A stretch of 64,000 nt of DNA from Gemmatimonadaceae bacterium (lineage in GTDB: Bacteria > Gemmatimonadota > Gemmatimonadetes > Gemmatimonadales > Gemmatimonadaceae). The notes under the pieces were generated by a model that saw only the letters and a program-made list of their open reading frames with translations, ran no database searches and had not been told where the DNA came from. The DNA is taken from assembly GCA_019637355.1 (NCBI GenBank), contig JAHBVT010000001.1:248001-312000 (forward strand), written 5' to 3'. The translations under genes and the position numbers were made by a program. This document shows positions 7,989-16,300 of this stretch, piece after piece. Each line of letters begins with the position of its first letter. Within the stretch, counting starts at the first letter, position 1.

Positions 7989-8894
7989 TCACTCCCGGTC
8001 GGCCGCCGCGCTGCCGCGACGGAGGTTGATGTTCCCGCTGAATGCCCCAGCCGAGACGCGGGCGCGTCCGTCGCCGAGGGTGAACTCCATCCGCCGCCCA
8101 CGGCCGGTGCTCTGGCCCGGCTGCAACGTGAGCGGAAAGTCGCTGCTGATCCGGCCGCTGAACGTCTCCAGCTCCAGCCGCGCCCCGACGTTGGCGGGCA
8201 ACGCCATCGTGATGCTGCCCGAGTGGGTGTTGAGCGTGTAGCTCCCCGTCGGTGACAGGCTGCCTTCGTAGTTGATGGTGCCGGAGGTGGTCCGCGCGCG
8301 GAGGTTGGTGAGCGCGCTGCGCCGGATGCGGATCGACCCGCTCACCGTCTCGGCCGTGAGGTCGCCGCTGGCGTTCTCGAGGTCGATGCTGGTGCTGGTG
8401 CCCTCGATCGACATCCGCCCTTGGACATCGCGCAGTTCGAGGCTGCCGGAGATGGTGCGGACCTCGAGCCGCGTCCGCGCACCGTGCACCTGGATGCGAC
8501 CGCTGGTCGTCCGCGCGGCCACTTCGCTCATCGTGCCGCGCACGTCGATGAGGCCGCTCGTGGAGTTGGCAATCACGCGGGTGCCGACGGGGACCTCGAC
8601 CGTGATCGTGGCGCCGCTCTGGCGGCTGTTCACGGAACGCGACTGCAGCGCGATGCCACTACGGCTGGCCGAGAGGTCCCAGCGGCCGCGGTCGATGCTG
8701 GCCCGGATGCGCACATCGCGGCGGTTGCTCGCGGTGACGCGGATCTCGCCGGAGACCACGCCGAGCTGTACGAGGCCGCCCGCGTTGAGCGTCAAGGTGG
8801 TGTCGATGCGGTCCCCGTCGCGCTGCGCGGCGAGGGCCATCGGGAGGGCGCCGAGCAGCAGCAGGGCGCGGAAGGAATGCGGGAAAGCGTTCAT
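7989..8894 (-). CDS. Exported DUF4097-family protein
   Basis: 301 residues with a signal peptide (MNAFPHSFRALLLLGALPMALAAQ) and a long beta-repeat body in which S-G and T-S-G turns recur (VSGEIRV, TSGLIDVRG, TTSGRIQV, VSGSIRI, TTSGTINY, FSGRISSDFPL). This is the DUF4097 pattern. The start codon is two bases after the anti-sigma stop, so it is translated from the same message as the ECF sigma and anti-sigma genes. It is the first of three tandem paralogues. The function is not established; it is an exported beta-solenoid protein. Confidence 0.82.
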   Translation of the reverse strand: MNAFPHSFRALLLLGALPMALAAQRDGDRIDTTLTLNAGGLVQLGVVSGEIRVTASNRRDVRIRASIDRGRWDLSASRSGIALQSRSVNSRQSGATITVEVPVGTRVIANSTSGLIDVRGTMSEVAARTTSGRIQVHGARTRLEVRTISGSLELRDVQGRMSIEGTSTSIDLENASGDLTAETVSGSIRIRRSALTNLRARTTSGTINYEGSLSPTGSYTLNTHSGSITMALPANVGARLELETFSGRISSDFPLTLQPGQSTGRGRRMEFTLGDGRARVSAGAFSGNINLRRGSAAADRE

Positions 8895-8896
8895 TA

Positions 8897-9520
8897 TCAG
8901 GTTCCCACCGGGAGCGTCACGGCGTCCCGCAGGAGGGTGAGCTTGCTGGAGTAGGCGCGCGTGAACTGCGCGCTCAGGAACTGGGAGTTAGGGTCGGTGG
9001 CCAGCGCCGCACGGCTCTCGGCGATGGCAGCGTCGATGATCGCGAGATTGCGGTCGAGCACCAGCACCGTGGTGGGATCGAGCTCGCCGCGGCGCTCGCG
9101 GACGATGCGCTGCAGCGCACCGATCTCGAGCTCCATCTGTGTCACGCTCTCGGTGAACGACGCCAGGTGGAAGGCGGAGCCCTCGTCGTCGTCGGCGAGC
9201 GCCAAGGCCGGCAGGGTCTCGATGGCGTCATCGCCGCGCGTGGCCAACTGCCAGGTCACGGCGCTGGAGACTGCGACGAGCAACGAGGCCGCCATCGCCA
9301 GGCGGAAGGTCTGCGACTGCCAGATGCGGGGCCGGAGCACTGTCGGGGCGCTGGTGATCCGCTGCTCGATGCCGCTCCAGAGGTCGCGGGAAGGCGTGAG
9401 CAGGGGCAGGCGAGCCGCTTCGGCGCTGATCGCCTCAAGCTCGGCCCACAGAGTCTGGCACGCCGCGCAGGTGGCGCGGTGCCGCTCGTTCTCGACGTCG
9501 TGTTCGCTGTGGTTGATCAT
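8897..9520 (-). CDS. Anti-sigma factor with zinc-binding N-terminus
   Basis: 207 residues. The N-terminal cytoplasmic part has the H-x3-C-x2-C signature (HRATCAAC, residues about 14-21) of zinc-binding anti-sigma domains. One transmembrane helix (FRLAMAASLLVAVSSAVTW, around residue 90) and a largely helical periplasmic C-terminus follow. Its ATG overlaps the sigma factor stop (ATGA), the usual arrangement for an ECF sigma and its inhibitor. It should hold the sigma factor inactive at the membrane until an envelope signal arrives; that role is inferred from family and context. Confidence 0.85.
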   Translation of the reverse strand: MINHSEHDVENERHRATCAACQTLWAELEAISAEAARLPLLTPSRDLWSGIEQRITSAPTVLRPRIWQSQTFRLAMAASLLVAVSSAVTWQLATRGDDAIETLPALALADDDEGSAFHLASFTESVTQMELEIGALQRIVRERRGELDPTTVLVLDRNLAIIDAAIAESRAALATDPNSQFLSAQFTRAYSSKLTLLRDAVTLPVGT

Positions 9521-10086
9521 CTGGACAGACTCCTCCGCAGTAGCATCCGGGCACGGTGCAGCTGCGCCTTGCAGCCGCCGGCGGTGACGCCGAGCATCGT
9601 GCCGATTTCCTCGTGGGTATAGCCTTCAACGTCGTGCAGGACGAAGACCTTCCGGGCGCCGGGGGGAAGCGCCGCGATGGCCGCTTCGAGGTCCAGCGAG
9701 AGGCCAGGGACGGGGAGCGGCCGTACATCGGAGGCGCTGATCTCGTCCATATCCTCGATGGCTTCGTCCTCGCGGTGGCGGCGGCGTCCCTCGGCCTGAC
9801 GGTCGTTGAGCACCACGTTCACCGCGAGCCGGTGCAGCCAGGTGGAGAAGGCGGACTCCCCACGGAACTGCGCCAGCTTTTCCCAGCAGCGTACGAACAC
9901 GTCCTGCGTCAGCTCCTCGGCCCGTCCCCGGTCGCCGACCATCCGGACGCAGACCGAGAAGACGCGGTCCACGTGGGTCCGGTAGATCCGCTCGAAGGCG
10001 CGGCGGTCACCACGAGCGGCGAGCGCGACGTCGTCGGAAGGACCGGTCGGCAGGGGGTGGGCTTGGATCGGCAGGGGTTGGGTCAT
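9517..10086 (-). CDS. ECF sigma factor
   Basis: 189 residues, typical ECF length. Region 2 is DRRAFERIYRTHVDRVFSVC with the downstream AEELTQDVFVRCWEKLAQFRG block. Region 4 is LPPGARKVFVLHDVEGYTHEEIG followed by MLGVTAGGCKAQLHRAR. The ATG at 10086 begins MTQPLPIQ; the open frame extends upstream but without conserved sequence. It heads a five-gene operon with its anti-sigma factor and three DUF4097 proteins, and is probably autoregulated from the 130-bp gap shared with the divergent gene at 10217. Confidence 0.93.
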   Translation of the reverse strand: MTQPLPIQAHPLPTGPSDDVALAARGDRRAFERIYRTHVDRVFSVCVRMVGDRGRAEELTQDVFVRCWEKLAQFRGESAFSTWLHRLAVNVVLNDRQAEGRRRHREDEAIEDMDEISASDVRPLPVPGLSLDLEAAIAALPPGARKVFVLHDVEGYTHEEIGTMLGVTAGGCKAQLHRARMLLRRSLSR

Positions 10087-10216
10087 TCGGCGCAGAATGC
10101 TGTACGCCGGATTGGATGGCTGGGGGTAGCGGAAGGTTTGAATCCTGCCGGATATTCCACGACACTCGCGCCCACCGCCAGCCGTAGGGCCGAATGTCCC
10201 CTCCGGAGAGTCCCCC

Positions 10217-10744
10217 GTGCCCGAGTATGGAATGCAGTCCGGCCAGGCGCCCAGCGCGCCGCCCGTCCCACCCCTGCCGCAGAGCCCCGGGGCGGCCACG
10301 GGGGCGACGGCCACCCAGCAGCCGAACGTGAACCTGGGCATCGATGCCCAGGCCAACGCCGAGCAGGCCATCCGGAATGCGGTGCAGGCCGCGCAGAATG
10401 CCGTCGAAGCCAGTCAGGCGGTGGTCGGGCAGCCGCAGGTGGTTCGGGTGAATCCGGACATCCCGCCCGAGGTGGTGCCGATCGTGGGAATCGTGTTTGG
10501 GAGTCTGGCGCTGATGGTCATCCTCACGCCGATCGTGCGGGGGATTATGCGGATGATCGAGAAGCGGCAGGATAGGTCGCTGGTGCGCGGCGCCGAGGTG
10601 AGCCACCAACTGCATCAGTTGCAGCAGAGCGTGGACGCGCTGGCGATCGAGGTGGAGCGGATCAGCGAGTCGCAGCGTTTTCAGGCGAGGCTGGCGGCGG
10701 AGCGGGAGAAGTCGGCGCTGCCGAGCGGGCGGGACGGGGCCTGA
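10217..10744 (+). CDS. Membrane protein with C-terminal coiled coil, unknown
   Basis: 175 residues from a GTG start. A Pro-rich N-terminus (to about residue 30) precedes an Ala/Gln-rich helix (QANAEQAIRNAVQAAQNAVE), one membrane segment (PIVGIVFGSLALMVILTPIVRG, about 90-110) and a charged C-terminal coiled coil (SHQLHQLQQSVDALAIEVERI). No enzymatic motif is seen. Similar single-helix coiled-coil proteins next to ECF operons are uncharacterised. It is divergent from the sigma factor and has its own terminator hairpin at 10783-10818. Its last 64 bases overlap the convergent helicase frame. Confidence 0.7.
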   Translation: MPEYGMQSGQAPSAPPVPPLPQSPGAATGATATQQPNVNLGIDAQANAEQAIRNAVQAAQNAVEASQAVVGQPQVVRVNPDIPPEVVPIVGIVFGSLALMVILTPIVRGIMRMIEKRQDRSLVRGAEVSHQLHQLQQSVDALAIEVERISESQRFQARLAAEREKSALPSGRDGA

Positions 10745-12897
10745 CTTGGCTCCACGAGCAGCAGCAGAGTGTGGAGGCTGAGGCGCCCGGATTCCGAGAG
10801 TGAATCCGGGCGCTTTGTCGTGAGCGCGGCGAGGCCGTCGATGAACGCGCGGTCGTCCGGCGCCTCCCGCAGGAGACGCTGCACGTCGCGCCGATGGCCG
10901 ATGCCGCGCGCCGTGAGCGCACGCTGAAGGATCTGCGCCCACGCGGCACCTAACTCGGTGCGCCGGGCGAGGGGCTCGGTCGCGAGCGCGGTGTCGAGCC
11001 GGCGCCGCAGACGGCGCGCCAAGGCATCATCAAGCGCAGACTCACCGCGCAGCGTTCGCCGGGCCGCGCGCTGCGTAAGCCAGCGCTGCAGCACGCGCCG
11101 GACGCACTGCACGTGGCGTAGCTCTAGGCGTGTGGACGCGCCGTCTGCCAACTCGATCAGCGTGAGTAGGGTCGCCGGGTCGGTCGTCACACGCCAGCGA
11201 CGTCCTGTGGCGAGTCCGCCCAGCAGTTTCAGTTCTCCCGCGATGCGGACGACGGCGAGGAAGCCGGCTTGCCTTGAGCACACGGCCGCAAGGCGCTCGG
11301 TCGGGAATGGCTGACGCGGTAGCGAATCAGCGACAGGAGTCGTCCGAATCGTGAGCCACTTCGAGAGTCGGGTGCGCAGCGCGCGCGCCGCGTCGGCCGG
11401 TGCCGCCGCAGCTACGCGGGCTCGACGCTTGGCAGCGAGGCGCTCGCGCAGCGCCAGCAACGGCGCGGCCGCAGCAGGCAGGCGAAACTGCGCGATGCGC
11501 ACCTGTGCGCGTTGTCCCTCGCGGAGCACTCGGCCCTCTCGTTGCTCAAGTCGAGCCGGCGTCCACGTCGGGTCCCCGTGTACGAGCGCGGCGCAGCCCT
11601 GTAGCTCCACGCCCTCGGCAAGGAGGTCAGTGGCGATCAGCAGGCGGATGCCACGCGGATCGTCCGCGCGGTACGGCGGCGCGCCGGGGCCCAATGCCGT
11701 GAGTACCTCGGCGCGCGACCAGTTCCCGCTCGCGGCGAGGACGCGCGTGCCCGTAATCGCCACGATCCCGGGCAAGTGCAGAAGCTGGCGATGCAGTGCC
11801 CGCACGGTCTCGGCGTGATGCGCCAGCACGAGTACACGCAGCGGTGCGAGCTCGTCCAACAGCGCGACGAGCGCGTTCGCACGCGCGGCGCTGTCCTGCG
11901 CGATGTAGCCGGCGATCAAGCCGCGCATACGCGACACCGCATCGAGGTGCCGATGCAACACCGGCAGTGCGTCGCGTGGCGCTTGGGTCTGAGATGGCTC
12001 GACGACGAGGTCGAATGCGAGCTGCGTTGAGTCGTCGCCGAGCACCCAGTTGCGCAAGGCGTCACGGGTAGGCCATCGACCGGCGGAGAGGCTATCCGCA
12101 AGTGCGCGGCCGCGTTGTTCGCGTCGTCGCAGGGCCGCATCGAGTGCAGCCAAGCTCGACGCCCACGCCATCGCGAGGCCGAGCGCGACGAGCGCCGTGG
12201 CACTGCGGCCGTCAGAAGTGGGGAATGCTGGCGGCAGGGAACTGATCGCGTCCGCGAGCCCGGGGATGTCGGTGGTGCAGGGAAGGTCGGGGAGCCGAAC
12301 TGGCGCTCGCTGCTCCACCGATGTTGCGTCGCGCAGCAGCACGTCGCTGAGCACACTCGGCCGCGCCATCGCACGCGGCGAGAGGAACAGCGCAAGTAAG
12401 GCGTCGCGGTCAGCGCGGCGATTCACCACCGGTGTAGCGGAGAGGAGCAACACCGCCGCACCGCGGGCCAGCGACGCGATCTGACGGTAGCGCTGCGTGC
12501 CGGCGTTCCGAAGATGGTGTGCCTCGTCCACGATCAGTAGTGGCGCTGCGCGTGGAGCGAAGCCGTGGCTGAGTGCTTCGAGCGACGCAAAGCGCAATGC
12601 CACGCCGGCCCGCTCGGCGCTTTGCAACCATTGCGCGCGCACCGCCGCCGGCCCAGCGACGAGGACATCGTCATAGCGCGCCGCGACTGCCAGCGCGATG
12701 ACGGTCTTGCCGGTGCCCGGCGCATCGGTGAGCAGCGCTCCGCCGTGCGCGGCGATGGCGCGGCGCAACAATGCCACTGTGCGCCGCTGCGTTGGCCGGA
12801 GCACGAAGGCACCGGTGGTCGCCTCCGCTGGGCGCTTCAACACCGCCATCGCGATGCGGGCGCGCACCGCGGCGGCGGTCGTCAGAGCATCTGCCAC
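10681..12897 (-). CDS. SNF2/DEAH-type helicase of a methylase-helicase module
   Basis: 738 residues, superfamily 2 helicase. Motif Q-like RPTQRRTV, Walker A DAPGTGKT (58-65), motif II DEAHH (124-128), motif III SATP (153-156). The second RecA domain includes IATDLLAEGVELQG and the motif VI region LEQREGRVLREGQ. This set is closest to SNF2-like helicases found with phage-defence and restriction systems. It starts 16 bases inside the methylase gene, so the two are translationally coupled. The last ~35 residues (from RPDSLSESG on) are encoded across a terminator and antisense to the neighbouring gene, suggesting loss of the original stop. No nuclease domain is recognised. Confidence 0.88.
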   Translation of the reverse strand: MADALTTAAAVRARIAMAVLKRPAEATTGAFVLRPTQRRTVALLRRAIAAHGGALLTDAPGTGKTVIALAVAARYDDVLVAGPAAVRAQWLQSAERAGVALRFASLEALSHGFAPRAAPLLIVDEAHHLRNAGTQRYRQIASLARGAAVLLLSATPVVNRRADRDALLALFLSPRAMARPSVLSDVLLRDATSVEQRAPVRLPDLPCTTDIPGLADAISSLPPAFPTSDGRSATALVALGLAMAWASSLAALDAALRRREQRGRALADSLSAGRWPTRDALRNWVLGDDSTQLAFDLVVEPSQTQAPRDALPVLHRHLDAVSRMRGLIAGYIAQDSAARANALVALLDELAPLRVLVLAHHAETVRALHRQLLHLPGIVAITGTRVLAASGNWSRAEVLTALGPGAPPYRADDPRGIRLLIATDLLAEGVELQGCAALVHGDPTWTPARLEQREGRVLREGQRAQVRIAQFRLPAAAAPLLALRERLAAKRRARVAAAAPADAARALRTRLSKWLTIRTTPVADSLPRQPFPTERLAAVCSRQAGFLAVVRIAGELKLLGGLATGRRWRVTTDPATLLTLIELADGASTRLELRHVQCVRRVLQRWLTQRAARRTLRGESALDDALARRLRRRLDTALATEPLARRTELGAAWAQILQRALTARGIGHRRDVQRLLREAPDDRAFIDGLAALTTKRPDSLSESGRLSLHTLLLLVEPSQAPSRPLGSADFSRSAASLA
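10783..10818 (+). terminator. Intrinsic terminator of the 10217-10744 gene
   Basis: Perfect 12-bp stem GCGCCCGGATTC / GAATCCGGGCGC with a 7-base loop, followed by TTTGT on the plus strand, 38 bases after the stop codon at 10744. It lies inside the 3' end of the convergent helicase reading frame. Confidence 0.7.
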
Positions 12898-15800
12898 GAG
12901 AGCAGCGGCGCGATGGTCTCGTGCGAAAGTCCGTAGGCCTCGACCGCCGCCTCCGTGAGTTCCCAGGGGTTCGGCTCGACGCCCTCCACCGCCGCGCGGG
13001 CGATTGACGCGAGGTGTTCACGTGCGCGCGGCCAATCCTCGGGAATGGGGAATCGCGCGCAGGTCCAACCGAGGAATCGGCGGTAGCCGCCGCGCGCCGG
13101 TTCCGCGAGGACGGCCAGCCACGCGGCGGCGAGCGCCGAGTTGAGCAGGGCGGCGAGTGCGTAGGCATCGTCGTCGGTGGGCGTGCGGACCACGTAGCAG
13201 GTGTTGAGCGGCACGGTGGGATCGCCGGCCGGGAGCACCAGCGCGCGCGGACTGCGTCCGATGTCGCCCCAGACGACGCGCGCGCGGTCGTGTCGCGCGG
13301 CGTCGGTGCGGAACAGCGCCCACCACGGACCGCCGCGTCCGTCGCTGCGGCCCTCCAGTTGGCGACGCCAGCGCTGCAGTCGCCGCCCGGTGCGGTCGGG
13401 CAGGCGACGCAACGGAAGACCGCTGAGGTCGTGCGTCCAGATGATCGCGGCCTCGGCGGCCGCAGCGGTCGGTCGCCAGGGCGTGAGATGCTCGCCGCGC
13501 AGCAACGGGCGCAGGCAGGACGCCTCGATGCCCTGCGACTCGGCGTCTCGGCGCGAGAGCACGAAGGCCTCGTTGCAGCCGCACTTCACTCCGAGCTGCG
13601 GGCGCGCCAGTGCGCTGCGTGCGAGCGGCGTGCCCGCGGCGCTGACGGCATCGAAGGCATCGCGCACCTCTGCAGGCACGAGCAGCCACGGTGCGCCGAC
13701 GGAGTCGTCGAGCGCGAGGCGCGCCCGCGGCAGGGCCCAGGGCAAGGGGATGTCGCGGCGGTGCGCGATGACCCTTACTTCGTCGGGCGCGGCGAGTGCA
13801 CCCAGGCGCCGCGCCACGACGGCGCTGGGGTAGACGACGGCGTCGAAGCCAGCCGAGGAGTCCTGCCACTCTTCGAGGAGCAGCGGCGGTGCCAGGCTCG
13901 AGAGCAACTGACGGATTCCGCCGCCCGCCAGCGAGCCCCAGAGTTTGGCCGGCAGCAACAGCGCGATGGCGCCGTCTCGCGCGCAGAGGCGCACCGCGCG
14001 TTCGGTGAAGAGGGCGGCGAGATCCACCTGCGAGGCAAATCCTCGGCCCGCTGCGGCCTCGGTCGCGCCGGCTTCCCAGGCCGCCGCACGGAACACGGCG
14101 AAGCGCTCACGAAGCGCGGCTCGCTGTTCGGCGGGAATCGCGTGCGTGCGCACCCAGGGCGGGTTGCCGAGCACAGCGGTGAATCCACCGGCGGCGGCGA
14201 CGTCAGGAAAGTGCGTGACGAACGAGAACGGCAGTGCGGCGCCATCCTTGAGCGCCGCCACCGCCGCACGCGCGCGTCGGATTGCGGCGCGCAGGCTGTC
14301 GAGGCGTGTGCGCGTCGCGCGGTCCACGCCGCGCCGTGCGCGAAACAGGTCCGGTGCCCGCGCCGCGGCGAGCAGTTCACGCCGCGCGGCAGTGAGTTGC
14401 ACGAGACGTTGCGATTCTAGCCGGATCGCCTGCCGACGTTCCTCGCGCTCGAGCACCTGCCCGAGTGCGCGCTTGCGTTTGCCGACCGCGCGCGCGTAGC
14501 GCAGGCGCCGCGCCGCCAAGCTGCCGTCCGGCGGCAACCAGCCGTCATCGAAGCCGTGGCCGGCCAGTGCGTCACCCTCGCGGATGTTGCGGTCGAGGTT
14601 CGGCAGCGGTGGCAGGCGCAGCGGATCGTCATCCGGCTCCTCGACCACCACCGAGAGCCAGAGCCGGAGCTGGCAGAGCCACACGGCGGTGGGGTCGACG
14701 TCCACACCGAAGACTGACCGCGTGAGCACATCGCGCCGACGTTCCGCGACGCGCCGCGCGTCACCGGCGCGGCTGTGCAAGTCGGCCAACGACTCCAGCG
14801 CGTACACCAGGAATGCCCCCGAACCACAAGCAGGATCGAGCACCGTGACGTCCCGCAGCGCAGCAGCGAGCGCGGTGGCGTCCTCGTGGCGAAGCGTTTC
14901 GCCGTCCCAGGCGCGCAGCAGCGCGTCTTCGCTCACGCCGCGCGGCGTGAGGGCAGTGCTGAGCCCGTCGCGCGTGAGTTGGCTGATGAGCGAGGGTGGC
15001 GTGTAGAAGGCCCCCCGTGCGGCTCGGGTGCCCTCGTGCATCAGCGACTCAAAGGCGCGGCCAAGCATCTCGGGGTCCACCGCCGCCTCGCTCCAACCTT
15101 CTCGAGACTCGCGCGCCGTCAGACGATACCGCGTCAGCAGGCCGCCGATGACGCCTTCGAGCGCCTCATCGGTGAAGCGCAGGTCGGCGAAACGGCGTTC
15201 GCTCGGTGCGCGCGTGAAGAGTCCGCCATTCAGGAACGGCACCTTGCCGAAGGCGCGCGCGGCGCTGGCGCGGCGCGTCATCGGCGTGTTCAGCGTGCCG
15301 AACCACAGGGGTTCGAGGAAGCGCCGGTGCGCTTGCGTGCCGCCGCCGGCCCGCGCGGCGAAGTGCCGGCGGAGGAACTCGCGGTCGCCGTCGAGCCAGC
15401 CCCGCGCCTCGAGGAACGCGACGAACAACAGCCGCGAGGTGTGCAGCAGCGCGATGGTCCGGCGTGCGTCGGCCGGTGCGCGCCCGACGGCGCTGGTGGC
15501 CAAGGCCTGCACGTGCCCTTCCAGCTCCCTGTAGAAACGCCGGGTGAGCGCGGAGCGGCCCAAAGTCTCGCGCCATCGCAGGTGCACGAGCAGGTCGGGT
15601 GCGTCGGTGCAGGCGACCAGCGCAGCGATTGTTTCGGCGTCGCTCTCGCGGAGCTGCTGCGGGTTCAGTTGGTGCAGCGGTACGGGATGGCGCGCATCCG
15701 GCGGCGGTGCGGCGAGCACGATGCCGGAGGACTCCTGGTCGCGCACGAGCAGCAGCCAGGACCGCTCGGGCACCGCGCGCGCGAGGCCGCGACCGAGCGC

Positions 15801-16040
15801 GGCCACGCGTTCAGGCAGGCGTTCGCTGGATGGTTGGAGCGTGACGAGCAGGGCGCGCAGGGTGCCCGGCCCCTCGGCCACGTGCACCTTGCTGGCCAGC
15901 GTGGCGATGCCGAGCGTGCGCAGCGTACGCCGGTCGAGTGGGATGGGGTGGCCGAAGCCGAGGGCCGCTGCGAGCGGCGCGAGCGAGGTGCCGGGGCCGA
16001 GTCCGGCGAGGAGCGTGGCGGCGTCGCGGGCGGTGAACAC
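12882..16040 (-). CDS. Eco57I-type adenine-specific DNA methyltransferase (possible type IIG-like enzyme)
   Basis: 1,052 residues. The methyltransferase core has GAFYTPPSL (343-351), SAM motif I DPACGSGAF (402-410), an acidic FGVDVDP strand (444-450) and catalytic motif IV NPPW (626-629), specific for N6-adenine. A Lys/Arg-rich coiled insert lies at about 510-600. The C-terminal third resembles TaqI-like target recognition domains (LGVKCGCNEAFVLS, then LNTCYVVRTPTDDDAYALAALLNS and WTCARFPIPEDW). The N-terminal 200 residues show no clear PD-(D/E)XK nuclease, so cleavage activity is uncertain. Paired with the SNF2-like helicase it resembles reduced DISARM- or BREX-like modules; none of their other genes are present. 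Confidence 0.88.
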   Translation of the reverse strand: MFTARDAATLLAGLGPGTSLAPLAAALGFGHPIPLDRRTLRTLGIATLASKVHVAEGPGTLRALLVTLQPSSERLPERVAALGRGLARAVPERSWLLLVRDQESSGIVLAAPPPDARHPVPLHQLNPQQLRESDAETIAALVACTDAPDLLVHLRWRETLGRSALTRRFYRELEGHVQALATSAVGRAPADARRTIALLHTSRLLFVAFLEARGWLDGDREFLRRHFAARAGGGTQAHRRFLEPLWFGTLNTPMTRRASAARAFGKVPFLNGGLFTRAPSERRFADLRFTDEALEGVIGGLLTRYRLTARESREGWSEAAVDPEMLGRAFESLMHEGTRAARGAFYTPPSLISQLTRDGLSTALTPRGVSEDALLRAWDGETLRHEDATALAAALRDVTVLDPACGSGAFLVYALESLADLHSRAGDARRVAERRRDVLTRSVFGVDVDPTAVWLCQLRLWLSVVVEEPDDDPLRLPPLPNLDRNIREGDALAGHGFDDGWLPPDGSLAARRLRYARAVGKRKRALGQVLEREERRQAIRLESQRLVQLTAARRELLAAARAPDLFRARRGVDRATRTRLDSLRAAIRRARAAVAALKDGAALPFSFVTHFPDVAAAGGFTAVLGNPPWVRTHAIPAEQRAALRERFAVFRAAAWEAGATEAAAGRGFASQVDLAALFTERAVRLCARDGAIALLLPAKLWGSLAGGGIRQLLSSLAPPLLLEEWQDSSAGFDAVVYPSAVVARRLGALAAPDEVRVIAHRRDIPLPWALPRARLALDDSVGAPWLLVPAEVRDAFDAVSAAGTPLARSALARPQLGVKCGCNEAFVLSRRDAESQGIEASCLRPLLRGEHLTPWRPTAAAAEAAIIWTHDLSGLPLRRLPDRTGRRLQRWRRQLEGRSDGRGGPWWALFRTDAARHDRARVVWGDIGRSPRALVLPAGDPTVPLNTCYVVRTPTDDDAYALAALLNSALAAAWLAVLAEPARGGYRRFLGWTCARFPIPEDWPRAREHLASIARAAVEGVEPNPWELTEAAVEAYGLSHETIAPLLSWQML

Positions 16041-16300
16041 GCGCGAAGGCTCGCTCGGCGATTCCGCGTCGCGGCATCACGGCATTGCGGGTGTCATCGT
16101 GCTTCGGACAGGTCCGGACGCCAGACCCCAAGGAGTTGTTCAGGGACGTTCAATGCTCAGTCGAGCGAAGACCTTGCCTCAGAGAGTACGCCGGCGCAAA
16201 GTCAGGGGACTTCGGAAGTGGTTGGTGAATGGGCGATATCGCGCCCTGTGGTCGCGAGCGCCGGGGTTCAATCGCAGCCCACACAGTGGGGAGGAGGCGG

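Noticed and set aside
12882-16040. Calling the methylase a complete BREX PglX or DISARM DrmMI
   Set aside because: The companion genes that define those systems are absent, so only the family and the helicase pairing are stated.
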